DNA of 64,000 nt from Bacteroidales bacterium (GCA_022837485.1 JALHHH010000001.1:1-64000), one strand, 5' to 3'. Positions 17,633 through 26,517 are shown, numbered from the stretch's first letter. Numbers and translations are program-made. Notes: generated by a model from the letters alone, not told the origin.

Positions 17633-19024
17633 ATGTTCAAACCAGAAACGTATATCCTTCGCCGCAAGGCTTTAAAGGATGAAATCCGCACCGGGCTAGC
17701 CATATTCCCCGGTAACACCGAAGCTTCGTTCAATTATCCTGCCAATACCTATCATTACAGGCAGGACAGTACTTTCAGCTATTTTTTCGGTATCAATCAG
17801 CCAGATCTGGCAGGCATCATCGACTTTGAAACGGGAGCAGAAATACTGTTCGGAAATGATGTGGATATGGACGACATTATCTGGATGGGTCCGCAACCCT
17901 CTATTGCCGACCGTGGTGCACAGGCTGGTATTAAGCATACCGCTCCTCTGGCGGATTTTGCCCGGTATATTGAAGAAGCGAGAACTGCCGGCCGGAAGGT
18001 GCATTTTCTGCCGCCCTACAGAGGAGAAACAAAGATTCAGCTATCGGAAATACTCGGGATTATGCCCAAAGAGATAAAAGAATCGGCTTCCGTTGATCTT
18101 ATCAGGGCTGTTGTGAAACTTCGTGCCGTAAAATCGGCAGAAGAAATTACCGAGATCGAAAAGATGGTGGATGTGGCTTACCTGATGCATACTACGGCAA
18201 TGAAGATGGCTCATCCGGGTATAATTGAGCAGGAAATCGCCGGAACCATTGAAGGAATAGCCCTCGCTAATGCAGGTCCGGTTTCGTTTCCTGTAATCTT
18301 GAGCATCAACGGACAGACCCTGCACAACCACTACCACGGCAATGTGCTTGCCGAAGGTCGCATGATGGTAGTGGATGCAGGATGTGAGTCGGAAGAAACG
18401 CTGTATTCCAGCGATATAACCCGAACGGTGCCTGTCGGTGGTAAGTTCAGCTCCAGGCAGCGTGAGATCTATGAGATTGTTCTCAATGCCAATCTGAAAG
18501 CCATTGAAGCCATTAAACCGGGAATTCCTTACCGGGAAATTCATCTGTTGGCTGCGCGGGTAATCACAGATGGTTTGAAAGCTGCCGGACTGATGAAAGG
18601 AGATACGGATGAGGCTGTAGCTGCCGGAGCTCACGCACTGTTTTTCCCTCACGGACTTGGTCACATGCTCGGTATGGATGTACACGACCTGGAAGGGGTA
18701 GGAGAGAACTTTGTGGGTTACGACGACGAAATCACCCGCTCCAAACAGTTTGGAACTGCTTTTCTTCGTCTCGGACGCCGGCTGCAGCCCGGTTTTGTGC
18801 TGACGGTAGAGCCGGGAATTTACTTTATTCCTGCCCTTATCGACCAGTGGAAAACTGAAGGTAAATTCACACAGTTTATCAACTACGACAAGGTTGAAGC
18901 ATACAAAGACTTCGGAGGCATCCGCATCGAAGACGATGTGCTGGTTACGGATAACGGATACAGGGTGCTTGGAAAGCCGATCCCCAAAACAGTTGAAGAG
19001 ATAGAGAACCTGATGCGCAGGTAA
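17633..19024 (+). CDS. Xaa-Pro aminopeptidase, M24 family (second copy)
   Basis: 463 residues with the same architecture as the preceding gene but clearly diverged. The N-terminal domain has NYPANTYHYRQDSTFSYFFG. Metal ligands are seen in MVVDAGCESE, YSSDITRTVPVGGKF, HGLGHMLGMDVHDLEG, LTVEPGIYF and GIRIEDDVLV. The tail ends KTVEEIENLMRR, close to the first copy (EPDEIEALMAR). The sequence difference suggests an old duplication or separate origin rather than recent amplification, so the two may differ in substrate. No signal peptide. Confidence 0.93.
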   Translation: MFKPETYILRRKALKDEIRTGLAIFPGNTEASFNYPANTYHYRQDSTFSYFFGINQPDLAGIIDFETGAEILFGNDVDMDDIIWMGPQPSIADRGAQAGIKHTAPLADFARYIEEARTAGRKVHFLPPYRGETKIQLSEILGIMPKEIKESASVDLIRAVVKLRAVKSAEEITEIEKMVDVAYLMHTTAMKMAHPGIIEQEIAGTIEGIALANAGPVSFPVILSINGQTLHNHYHGNVLAEGRMMVVDAGCESEETLYSSDITRTVPVGGKFSSRQREIYEIVLNANLKAIEAIKPGIPYREIHLLAARVITDGLKAAGLMKGDTDEAVAAGAHALFFPHGLGHMLGMDVHDLEGVGENFVGYDDEITRSKQFGTAFLRLGRRLQPGFVLTVEPGIYFIPALIDQWKTEGKFTQFINYDKVEAYKDFGGIRIEDDVLVTDNGYRVLGKPIPKTVEEIENLMRR

Positions 19025-19034
19025 GCAGAGTATA

Positions 19035-19071
19035 GCGGATGAACCGGTTTTCTTTTTGACCGGTTATCCGC
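19035..19071 (+). terminator. Inverted repeat after the second M24 gene, probable terminator
   Basis: GCGGAT-g-AACCGGT pairs with ACCGGTTATCCGC over 13 base pairs with one bulge and a T-rich loop. There is no clean T-run immediately after, so termination strength is uncertain. Confidence 0.5.
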
Positions 19072-19097
19072 AATTTTAAAGTCTTAACTTTTTTGTT

Positions 19098-19898
19098 ATG
19101 CCGGAAAGTGTTGTTTTCAAAGGCACCCCCATTCATTACCGGACATCCGGTTCGGGGCCCTGGGTGGTATTGCTTCACGGTTTCCTGGAGTCGATGGAAA
19201 TCTGGGATTCGTTTGCCCGCGATCTGGAGCGCCGGTTCAGCGTTTTGCAGGTCGACCTTCCCGGACACGGAAGGAGCGGTGTGATCTCTGATGTGCATGA
19301 AATGAGGCTGATGGCAGAGGCTGTGATGGCTGTTGCAGACCAGAAAGAGATTGCCCGGTTTTCGTTATGCGGACACAGTATGGGAGGTTATGCGGCTCTT
19401 GAACTTGCTTCGATGCATCCGGACCGGGTAAATTCCGTAGCTCTGCTTCATTCGCATGCAGCGCCCGATGATGAAGACGCAAAAGAAGCCCGGCGACGGA
19501 CCATCAACATCGTTAAACTGAATCACAGCGGGTTTATTAATCAGTTTATCCCCGAGCTGTTTGCTCCTGAAAACAGGAAGCGTCTGGCCGATGAAATTGC
19601 AATTCTCAGGAACAGGGCCGGATCTACTTCTGCAAAATCGGTAATTGCAGCGCTGGAGGGGATGAAACAACGCGCCGGATCACTGGTCTTCCTGTCTGAA
19701 TCGCCAATGCCGGTATGTTTCGTAATCGGCAGAAACGATTCCCGAATGCCCTACAACAAGATTATGGCTCAGTCGATGATGTGTCCGCATGCTGAGATAT
19801 TACTCCTGGATAAAGTAGGGCACATGGGTTTTCTGGAGGCACCGGAAAAGGTTTTTCCGTTCCTTCTGGATTTTTTTGTGCGTAACATTAAGCAATGA
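19098..19898 (+). CDS. Alpha/beta hydrolase
   Basis: 266 residues of the alpha/beta hydrolase fold. Visible are the oxyanion segment VVLLHGFLESMEIWD, the nucleophile elbow GHSMGGYAALEL (Ser about 94), an acid region near VCFVIGRNDSRMP and a late His in KVGHMGFLEAPE. No signal peptide. The substrate cannot be named; relatives include esterases and MenH-like enzymes, but no menaquinone genes lie nearby. It is convergent with nadD, six bases between stops. Confidence 0.88.
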   Translation: MPESVVFKGTPIHYRTSGSGPWVVLLHGFLESMEIWDSFARDLERRFSVLQVDLPGHGRSGVISDVHEMRLMAEAVMAVADQKEIARFSLCGHSMGGYAALELASMHPDRVNSVALLHSHAAPDDEDAKEARRRTINIVKLNHSGFINQFIPELFAPENRKRLADEIAILRNRAGSTSAKSVIAALEGMKQRAGSLVFLSESPMPVCFVIGRNDSRMPYNKIMAQSMMCPHAEILLLDKVGHMGFLEAPEKVFPFLLDFFVRNIKQ

Positions 19899-19904
19899 TT
19901 TGCT

Positions 19905-20510
19905 TTATCTGAGGTAAAAGCCCATTTTCCCGATATAGGAAAGAACATTGTGAGGCAGAAAGTATTGCACTTTTCTGCCTTCTTTTATGGCCTGCCTGAT
20001 AAAGCTGGCCGATATTTCGATGCGCGGGGCGTCAACTGCGGTTACGGACGGGTGCCTGAGTAAGGGATGATTTTCGCTGCCATGCCTGGGATAGATCATA
20101 AGGCGGTATTGAAGTAGCAACTGCTCGTAGTTCTTCCATTTGTGAAAAGATGGCAGCACATCGGTGCCGGCGATAAGGAAAAAGTCTCTGCCCGGGTGGA
20201 GTTCTGAAAGCCGGGTAAGGGTGTCGATAGTATACGATGGTCTGGGCATGTGAAACTCTATGTCGGAAACCCGGAATCTGTCATCCCCCGCAATGGCCGT
20301 TTCCACCATATCGAGCCGGTACTGATCCGAGAGCAGTGTAGCTTTATCTTTTAACGGATTGTGCGGAGAAACGATGAACCAAACCTCCTTCAGGCCGGCA
20401 AATTCTATCATGTATTCGGCAATGCAAAGGTGTCCGTTGTGGATTGGGTTGAATGAACCAAAAAACAGTCCGGTTGGGCGTGTTGATTTACTTGCGCCTT
20501 TTTTTTCCAT
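19905..20510 (-). CDS. nadD: Nicotinate-nucleotide adenylyltransferase
   Basis: 201 residues from the ATG at 20510; a TTG 36 bases upstream is less likely. The enzyme joins nicotinate mononucleotide and ATP to give deamido-NAD. The nucleotidyltransferase signature GSFNPIHNGHL is near the N-terminus. The C-terminal ISASFIRQAIKEG corresponds to the usual ISSTxIR motif, with Ala at the fourth position. It is the last gene of yicC-gmk-nadD, 26 bases after gmk, a common Bacteroidota order. Confidence 0.93.
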   Translation of the reverse strand: MEKKGASKSTRPTGLFFGSFNPIHNGHLCIAEYMIEFAGLKEVWFIVSPHNPLKDKATLLSDQYRLDMVETAIAGDDRFRVSDIEFHMPRPSYTIDTLTRLSELHPGRDFFLIAGTDVLPSFHKWKNYEQLLLQYRLMIYPRHGSENHPLLRHPSVTAVDAPRIEISASFIRQAIKEGRKVQYFLPHNVLSYIGKMGFYLR

Positions 20511-20536
20511 AACACAGGATTTTCGGTATTCAGGGG

Positions 20537-21136
20537 TTACTTGCAATTTTGCCTGCTGCCAAGAAATGCTGTAACGTGTTCAACAATCGTTCGTTTGGCA
20601 TCTTCCAGCACGTCGTTAACAACGATTAGATCAAACCGCGGTGCAAATTCGAGTTCCCAGCGGGCTTTCTCAAGCCTTCTGGATATGGTTTCACGGGAGT
20701 CGGTATTGCGTGACGACAACCGTTTACCGAGCTCTTCCACCGAGGGCGGACTTACAAAAACCGACAGAGCCCGATTCCCGTAGAACTTTTTGATGTTAAG
20801 TCCTCCAACCACATCCACATCAAAAATAACGTTGCGACCCTGGTTCAGCAGAAGCTCTACCTGAGCGATGAGGGTTCCGTAAAAACTACCCGGGTACACC
20901 TCCTGCCATTCAAGAAGCTCGTCGTTGTCTATTTTCTTACGGAATTGCTCTTCCGAGATAAAAAAGTAGTCTTTGCCATCGGTTTCTCCGGGTCGTTTCG
21001 GCCGGCTGGTTGCCGAAACGGAAAATCCAAGGTTAAGGTCTGCATCCAGCAGATGACGGACCAGGGTTGTTTTCCCTGCACCGGAAGGGGCAGATACAAT
21101 AACCAGTTTGCCTTTTACCGGATGTTGGTTGAGCAT
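20537..21136 (-). CDS. gmk: Guanylate kinase
   Basis: 199 residues. It phosphorylates GMP to GDP. The P-loop SAPSGAGKTT is at about residues 15-24. The GMP-binding region follows (SATSRPKRPGETDGKDYFF), and later VFDVDVVGGLNIKK and the lid SRNTDSRETISRRL. Length is typical. It begins two bases after the yicC stop, so translation is probably coupled. Confidence 0.97.
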   Translation of the reverse strand: MLNQHPVKGKLVIVSAPSGAGKTTLVRHLLDADLNLGFSVSATSRPKRPGETDGKDYFFISEEQFRKKIDNDELLEWQEVYPGSFYGTLIAQVELLLNQGRNVIFDVDVVGGLNIKKFYGNRALSVFVSPPSVEELGKRLSSRNTDSRETISRRLEKARWELEFAPRFDLIVVNDVLEDAKRTIVEHVTAFLGSRQNCK

Positions 21137-21138
21137 AT

Positions 21139-22011
21139 TTACAGGATATTTGCCAGTTGTTCTTTTATTTTTTCCAGTTCATCTTTCATTTCCACCACCA
21201 ATTTCTGAATGCTGGCATCGCTGGCTTTTGCGCCCAGCGTGTTTATTTCGCGCCCGATTTCCTGCGATACGAAAGCGAGTTTCCGGCCAACGGCAACCTC
21301 TTCGGTAAGAGTGTCAAGAAAGTAATCGCAATGCTTGGCAAGTCTTACTTTTTCTTCAGTAATATCAAGTTTTTCGAGGTAGTAGATCATTTCCTGCTCA
21401 AACCGGTTGGTATCGAAGGAGTTATTATTGATGAATTCGCTGAAGTTATTCCGCAGTTTATCCTTTAGCTGTTGGTTTCTGGCGGCTTCAAAGGGCTCTA
21501 CCCTGGAGAGCAGGGAACGAATGATGCCGATACGGGCAATAAAATCCTGCTCCAGAATACTGCCCTCGTGGGTCCTGAAGGTGGTTAGCTGATCAAGCGC
21601 TTGTTCCAGACTGGATTGTACGGCAAACCATTCCGGTTCATTCAGGTCTTCCCGGCCTTGTTTTGTAACTTCCGGCATTTTCATAACCGTTGATAGCAGG
21701 TCGTTTGTTCCGGCATTCAGTTCCTGGTCGAGGGCTTTAAGTTCGCGGTAGTATGCAATGGCGAGAGGCTTGTTGATAGAAGCCGGAACATCGCTCCCGG
21801 TATAATCGATGGAAATTACAAGTTCTGTTTTGCCTCGTTCCACTTTCCGGCTTACAAGACTGCGGATCTCGGATTCGTGATCGCGAAGAAGCGGAGGGAT
21901 TCGCAGGTTAAGGTCGAGCTGTTTGCTGTTGAGCGACCTGATCTCAATGGTAGCTGATTTACCTTCCAGCAAGGCCGTCGCCTTGCCGAAACCTGTCATT
22001 GACCGTATCAT
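21139..22011 (-). CDS. YicC family endoribonuclease-like protein
   Basis: 290 residues. The N-terminus MIRSMTGFGKA followed by IEIRSLNSKQLDLNLRIP is diagnostic of the YicC family. The C-terminal DUF1732 helical domain ends with REINTLGAKASDASIQKLVV and the EKIKEQLANIL tail. E. coli YicC is a stress-related endoribonuclease; activity here is inferred from family. It is the first gene of the operon with gmk and nadD. Confidence 0.92.
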   Translation of the reverse strand: MIRSMTGFGKATALLEGKSATIEIRSLNSKQLDLNLRIPPLLRDHESEIRSLVSRKVERGKTELVISIDYTGSDVPASINKPLAIAYYRELKALDQELNAGTNDLLSTVMKMPEVTKQGREDLNEPEWFAVQSSLEQALDQLTTFRTHEGSILEQDFIARIGIIRSLLSRVEPFEAARNQQLKDKLRNNFSEFINNNSFDTNRFEQEMIYYLEKLDITEEKVRLAKHCDYFLDTLTEEVAVGRKLAFVSQEIGREINTLGAKASDASIQKLVVEMKDELEKIKEQLANIL

Positions 22012-22027
22012 TTTTTATTATTTAGGG

Positions 22028-22035
22028 CAAATTTA
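22028..22035 (-). promoter_or_regulatory. -7 promoter element for yicC-gmk-nadD
   Basis: Minus-strand TAAATTTG, 17 bases before the yicC ATG, giving a very short leader. Confidence 0.5.
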
Positions 22036-22221
22036 CTCAAATTCCCCCCGGTTACCGGTTATGGAGTGTATTTTTTAGTTTAAATGCACTGTGTTGAATC
22101 ACCTGTTTGATTAGGTATCCATTACAGCACTCGTGAAAAAAAATCCGTATCGTTTTTTTTGGATTATTTCTGAGTAATTTTACGCAATCGGGTTCTGTGA
22201 AAATTCAACGATTAACTGCTT

Positions 22222-22974
22222 ATGATACGGGTTGTAATAATTGATGATGAAACCAGGTCGCGCGAAACGATCAGGGAAATGCTAGATATTTACTGTGCAG
22301 ATATTGAGGTGGTGGCAGAGGGTCGCGATGTGAAATCGGGATTACAGGTTATTAAACAACACAATCCCGATCTGGTACTGCTTGATATAAAAATGCCCGA
22401 TGGCTCAGGTTTTGATCTTATACGTCAGCTTATGCCGGTAAAGTTCAAACTGATTTTTATCACGGCATTTGAGGAATATGCTATTCGTGCATTTAAGTTT
22501 AATGCAATCGATTACATTACCAAACCCATTGATCCCACAGAACTGCAGGCCGCTGTTGAAAAAGCCGTTAATGCCGTTGAAGAATCTGACCTGAACAAAA
22601 ATATAAAGACACTGATGGAGCAATACATGCGACCGGTTCAGACAGAAGATGCACGAATTGTACTGAAAACAGCGGATGTGCTTCACCTTGTTGAACTTAA
22701 AAACATCATCAGGGTTACCTCGGAGCGTAATTATACCGTTTTTATTCTTAACGAGGGTGAGAATATCATGGTTTCAAAGTCCATTAAGGAGTTCACTGAA
22801 TACCTTGAAAAAAATAATTTCTTCAGAATACATCAGTCGCACCTTATAAATCTTGTGTATTTGCGGAAATTTGTAAAAGATGAGCTTATCTGTGTTATGA
22901 AGGACAATTCAGAAGTGCCAGTATCGTACCGGAAAAAGGAGGAATTGCTGAGACGCCTTAATTCCATTACTTAG
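22222..22974 (+). CDS. LytTR-family response regulator
   Basis: 250 residues. The receiver domain (about 1-120) has the acidic pocket IIDDE, phospho-acceptor Asp55 in LLDIKMPDG, Thr in FITAFEEYAIRAF and the conserved Lys in ITKPIDP. A LytTR DNA-binding domain (about 145-248) includes FFRIHQSHLINL and the closing region VPVSYRKKEELL. It likely binds promoters when phosphorylated by a histidine kinase, but no kinase gene is adjacent. It is separated from flanking genes on both sides by more than 200 bases. Confidence 0.93.
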   Translation: MIRVVIIDDETRSRETIREMLDIYCADIEVVAEGRDVKSGLQVIKQHNPDLVLLDIKMPDGSGFDLIRQLMPVKFKLIFITAFEEYAIRAFKFNAIDYITKPIDPTELQAAVEKAVNAVEESDLNKNIKTLMEQYMRPVQTEDARIVLKTADVLHLVELKNIIRVTSERNYTVFILNEGENIMVSKSIKEFTEYLEKNNFFRIHQSHLINLVYLRKFVKDELICVMKDNSEVPVSYRKKEELLRRLNSIT

Positions 22975-23346
22975 GTGGGTGGTTTTCTTAGTAGCATTTG
23001 AAAATATAATTGTGTATTAATTTGTAGCAGATTCTAATTCTGTTTATTAACGCTTTCGGGTGAAATAAGTACGTTTGATAAAAAAATGCATACGAATATA
23101 CATTCATACGAATTTTTGATGTTCAAATTGCTAATATTGCTTCAGGATTGAGTTCCTCGTTGTATCGATTTACCTCTGTTCAGTTGCTGTCATTTGGAAG
23201 ACTACTGAGAAAGGCATAAGTTATTTCTGTAGTTCAGGTTTACCTGCTTACCGGCTCAATATAAAGTACGATTACGGTTTGCCCGGAATTGTTATTAAGT
23301 TGAAAGTTTGAACAAGTGCTTCTATAGCATATAGTGTATACTGGAA
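22975..23346. other. Gene-free gap of 372 bases after the LytTR regulator
   Basis: AT-rich, no open reading frame I can support and no clear TAnnTTTG element or terminator. A direct repeat catacgaat occurs at 23089-23097 and 23105-23113 (period 16). Paired 9-base direct repeats are compatible with LytTR-type binding sites, but this is only a possibility. Confidence 0.35.
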
Positions 23347-23613
23347 ATGGACCGTGAAATGTTTATGCCGTATCTTGCCGGGCTGGTATGCGAATGTCCG
23401 GCCGGGGAGCGTAATGCCGGTTGTCCGTTTTCATATGGGTCCGGCAATGAAGCGCTGATTAAAGCTATAAGGGAGTTTCGCGCAATGAATGATGATGAGA
23501 TCAGCAGTTTGCTTGCCCGTCATCATGACTGCTTTCAAAGGAGACTATATATCAGTAATAATTATAAGGATCTTAAGACCATACCGTCAGACGATTCGCA
23601 AAAGGAGTTTTAG
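23347..23613 (+). CDS. Small cysteine-containing protein, unknown
   Basis: 88 residues. No known domain recognised. Cysteines 15, 17 and 26 form a C-x-C-x8-C pattern near the N-terminus (LVCECPAGERNAGCPF), and a later Cys sits beside two histidines (RHHDCFQRR), so metal binding is conceivable but unproven. The middle is helical (ALIKAIREFRAMNDDEISSLL). It is followed after four bases by the next small gene, so the two are probably co-transcribed. Confidence 0.6.
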   Translation: MDREMFMPYLAGLVCECPAGERNAGCPFSYGSGNEALIKAIREFRAMNDDEISSLLARHHDCFQRRLYISNNYKDLKTIPSDDSQKEF

Positions 23614-23617
23614 TATT

Positions 23618-23935
23618 ATGTTGGAACCAAATCGTACATTTAAATTCAAATCCAATTTTTTGTGGGGAGGGAGTGTTCTGCATCCCGATATTCTGGAAAT
23701 AGATGAGACATTTGTTATTCACCGCAGAAAGCGGGGAGTCTTTTCAGGTGACCAAACGGTTTCAATTCCGCGCAGCAATGTTGTTTCGGTTAAAATAAAT
23801 AATTTCAGGGCTGGCAATGATATTTGCATAGAATCATTCACCCGGAGCCGTATTGAATGCAAGGGTTTTTCTACATCCGTTGCGGAAAAGGTCAAAAAGC
23901 TATTGCTGGTCACGCGCAAAGCCGGACAGGACTGA
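23618..23935 (+). CDS. Small beta-rich protein, possible PH-like fold
   Basis: 105 residues from the ATG at 23618, chosen over an upstream in-frame start at 23489 because the longer form overlaps the preceding gene and has a non-conserved leader. Alternating hydrophobic strands (ILEIDETFVIHRRKRGVFSG, then TVSIPRSNVVSVKIN) and a C-terminal helix resemble bacterial PH-domain proteins, but this is a structural guess. No signal peptide or membrane segment. Confidence 0.6.
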   Translation: MLEPNRTFKFKSNFLWGGSVLHPDILEIDETFVIHRRKRGVFSGDQTVSIPRSNVVSVKINNFRAGNDICIESFTRSRIECKGFSTSVAEKVKKLLLVTRKAGQD

Positions 23936-24024
23936 CCGGGATTCAGGGTTGAGCGGAATGTTTATTTGGAGAGATGACGGCAGAATGATAACTTTGCTGA
24001 GCGGCGGTTAATTATCGCGAACAA

Positions 24025-25101
24025 ATGAAAGAAATTGCGCTCAGGTCTGCTGTTTTGTATGATGACCCAATGGGGTTTCAGGCAGCCATGTTTGACGATA
24101 TAGCCCGTGCCGAACATTACATTTATCTTGAGATCTACCGGATAGCGAACGATGAAAGCGGTCGCAGGTTCCGGGATCTTTTGACGGAGAAATGCCGGCA
24201 GGGCGTTGAAGTCAGGCTTCTGCTCGACTCCTGGGGTACCGTGCTCCCGGAAGCTTTTTTTTCTGAACTGATCCGGAATGGCGGGGAAGTGGTTTATTTC
24301 AAGAAAATTAAATTTTTCATCGATTTCGTTACCAAAAACCATCGCCGGAATCACCGCAAGCTGCTTGTCATCGATGATCGCATTCTGTATCTGGGATCGG
24401 CCAATATAACTGCATATTCACTGAAGTGGCGGGAGCTGATGCTGCGGATCGACGGCTCCCTGGCAAAGGTGTTTGTTAAAATTTTTAATGAAAGCTATAA
24501 AATCCGCAATAAGTATATTTTTAACCGGTTTTCGTATAAACGGACAATACATTACCACGGTTTTGAAATTGTTCAGGAATTGCCGTCCATATACCGGCAG
24601 ATGATCAAAAAGCGTTATGAAATGCTTATCAGCAAGGCCAGCCGGGAGGTAATCATTGAAACTCCTTATTTTTTACCCGGATACAGGCTGAGGCGGTATA
24701 TGATGCTGGCTGCCCGGAGGGGAGTCGATGTAACCGTTCTGGTACCTCTGCATTCCGATGTGTGGTCGGTTGACCTGCTCAGGGGAAAGTACATGGGTTT
24801 TTATTATCACAACAATATTAATATTAAGTTCTATACACCCGGAAATCTGCACGCCAAGGCGGTTCTGGTGGATGGAGAAACCTATGCCATCGGATCGGCT
24901 AATTTTGATTACCGGAGCTTCAGGTATCAGCACGAGATTATGCTTTTCGGAAAGCATACTTCCATTGCTGAACAGCTTCGGAGACATCTGGATCAAACAA
25001 TGCGGGATTGTATCCCATTTGACTACGAAGCCTGGAAGAGGCGTTCGATTCTTGAAAAAGTACTGGGATGGATGCTGATCCCCTTCAGGCATCTGTTTTA
25101 G
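24025..25101 (+). CDS. Phospholipase D family protein, cardiolipin synthase-like
   Basis: 358 residues with two HKD half-sites: HRKLLVIDDRILYLGSAN (about residues 112-129) and HAKAVLVDGETYAIGSANFD (about 275-294). Each provides His, Lys and Asp to the shared active site. Sequence order and length resemble ClsB-type cardiolipin synthases, which lack N-terminal membrane helices. It probably moves phosphatidyl groups between phospholipids at the inner membrane, but a nuclease or phospholipase role is not excluded. Its 3' end overlaps the convergent EamA gene by 17 bases. Confidence 0.87.
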   Translation: MKEIALRSAVLYDDPMGFQAAMFDDIARAEHYIYLEIYRIANDESGRRFRDLLTEKCRQGVEVRLLLDSWGTVLPEAFFSELIRNGGEVVYFKKIKFFIDFVTKNHRRNHRKLLVIDDRILYLGSANITAYSLKWRELMLRIDGSLAKVFVKIFNESYKIRNKYIFNRFSYKRTIHYHGFEIVQELPSIYRQMIKKRYEMLISKASREVIIETPYFLPGYRLRRYMMLAARRGVDVTVLVPLHSDVWSVDLLRGKYMGFYYHNNINIKFYTPGNLHAKAVLVDGETYAIGSANFDYRSFRYQHEIMLFGKHTSIAEQLRRHLDQTMRDCIPFDYEAWKRRSILEKVLGWMLIPFRHLF

Positions 25102-25984
25102 ATACCGGCCGCCGGTTAACCAGATAGATTCCGGTAAAAACTGCAGCTCCGGCAAGGATTTTCACCGGCCCGACCGTTTCCCCGAAAAACAGGATACCTA
25201 TTACACCGGCAACCACTGGCTGCATGTAGATATAATAACCGGCTACAGTAGCGCTGACGGCTTTTAACGAAAAGGTGGTGAGAAGATAGGCAAGGAAAGT
25301 TGTTCCGACTACAACGTAAGTGATTGCCATCCAGGCCTGGGTTGTAAAGTGAACAAACGAAATACGGGTCATTGAAGGCAGGCTGAAAGGTATTACCAGC
25401 AGGAATCCGTAAAGGAAAATCCATTTCATAACGGTTATTGCCGAATACCGCATCATCATGGGTTTGATCTTAACAAGATACAGACTATAGGCTGTGATGT
25501 TGGCCAGGATCAGGGCATTCCCTGCAAGGGAGCTTTGGCTGTTCTGTGCGCTTCCTGCCTGCAGTATCAGCAATACCGCACCGGTTCCCCCGGTGAGTAT
25601 ACCGGCCAGCCGGATGGAGGTAATCTTTTCGTGCATCAGCATAGCCGAGAAAAGGAGCACAAGCAAAGGGCTGGCAGCATGTATCAGTGAAGTGTCCACC
25701 GGACTTGTATAGCTCAGGCCGGTGAAGAAAAAGATCTGGTTGATAGCTACTCCAAGAGCTGCGGCAACGATAAAGTTCCGGTGATCGGATTTGCGAACGT
25801 GTTCCGGCTTCACAAACAGGGCTGCCAGCCAGAACAACAGCAATGAAGCCAGTCCGCGAATGAAAATAATCTGCATGGGGGTGAGAAAGCCCGGCATAAG
25901 TCCCTTGGCAATCCAGTAATTGGCTCCAAAAAGGAGTCCCGCAACGGCAAGAGCGGCATGGGATTTAACCCGGGGTGACAGCAT
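25085..25984 (-). CDS. EamA/DMT family transporter
   Basis: 299 residues with about ten hydrophobic helices in two repeats (about 5-140 and 150-290), the layout of the EamA (DUF6) drug/metabolite transporter superfamily. Typical features are the first helix with GANYWIAKG, FIRGLASLLLFW, and the second-repeat end AGVIGILFFGETVGPVKILAG. Substrate cannot be predicted. The start at 25984 gives a normal N-terminus directly before helix 1. Confidence 0.9.
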   Translation of the reverse strand: MLSPRVKSHAALAVAGLLFGANYWIAKGLMPGFLTPMQIIFIRGLASLLLFWLAALFVKPEHVRKSDHRNFIVAAALGVAINQIFFFTGLSYTSPVDTSLIHAASPLLVLLFSAMLMHEKITSIRLAGILTGGTGAVLLILQAGSAQNSQSSLAGNALILANITAYSLYLVKIKPMMMRYSAITVMKWIFLYGFLLVIPFSLPSMTRISFVHFTTQAWMAITYVVVGTTFLAYLLTTFSLKAVSATVAGYYIYMQPVVAGVIGILFFGETVGPVKILAGAAVFTGIYLVNRRPVSKTDA

Positions 25985-26044
25985 CGCATAGTGATTAAGG
26001 CATGCAAAGATCGGAATTTAGGATTCATGGATGCGATAAAACTA

Positions 26045-26080
26045 AAAGCGGGGCCGACCGGTAAGGAACAGCCCCGCTTT
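26045..26080 (-). terminator. Rho-independent terminator after hsp20
   Basis: Perfect ten-base stem aaagcggggc (26045-26054) / gccccgcttt (26071-26080), followed on the minus strand by TAGTTTTATC. It begins 16 bases beyond the Hsp20 stop. Confidence 0.8.
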
Positions 26081-26095
26081 CAGAAGACAGTTTTT

Positions 26096-26503
26096 TTAGT
26101 TAATCCGGATTTCCCGGGTGATTTTTGCTTCCTTTTTCAAGGGCATCTCAACCCTGAGTATCCCGTTTTTGTAGTCTGCTGAGATGCTTTCGGCATCAAC
26201 GGTCTTAGGTATAATAAAACTCTTGCTTACGTCGCTGCGAAAGAATTCGCGTTTCAGGTAGCGATCTTCGTTCTGCTCCTGTTCGCCGCCTTTGGCTGTG
26301 ATTTTTAATTCCTGATGCTCAAGCGAAATATTGAAATCTTCTTTGTTAAATCCCGGAACTGAAAGCTCTGCAATTATTGCTTCGCCGGTACGGATGATGT
26401 TTGACGGAACAGTGCAGCCGCAGCCCGACTGCTCTTTGCTGTTGTAAGAACGATTGGCCGGATAACCGGTTAATGGCTGGTTATGGAAACGGATGAGTGT
26501 CAT
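26096..26503 (-). CDS. Small heat shock protein, Hsp20/alpha-crystallin family
   Basis: 135 residues. The alpha-crystallin domain begins around ELSVPGFNKEDFNISL (about residue 48) and includes the conserved ADYKNGILRVEMPLKKE segment and a short C-terminal EIRIN tail carrying an I-x-I type motif. Such proteins hold unfolding clients under stress. Translation starts behind a strong GGAGGA site. No flanking chaperone genes. Confidence 0.95.
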   Translation of the reverse strand: MTLIRFHNQPLTGYPANRSYNSKEQSGCGCTVPSNIIRTGEAIIAELSVPGFNKEDFNISLEHQELKITAKGGEQEQNEDRYLKREFFRSDVSKSFIIPKTVDAESISADYKNGILRVEMPLKKEAKITREIRIN

Positions 26504-26517
26504 AATATAGTCCTCCT
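26501..26517 (-). promoter_or_regulatory. Strong Shine-Dalgarno site of hsp20
   Basis: Minus-strand AGGAGGA (26511-26517) lies seven bases before the ATG at 26503. With the lipoprotein gene at 1921 it is one of two conspicuous Shine-Dalgarno sites noticed in the window. Confidence 0.7.
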
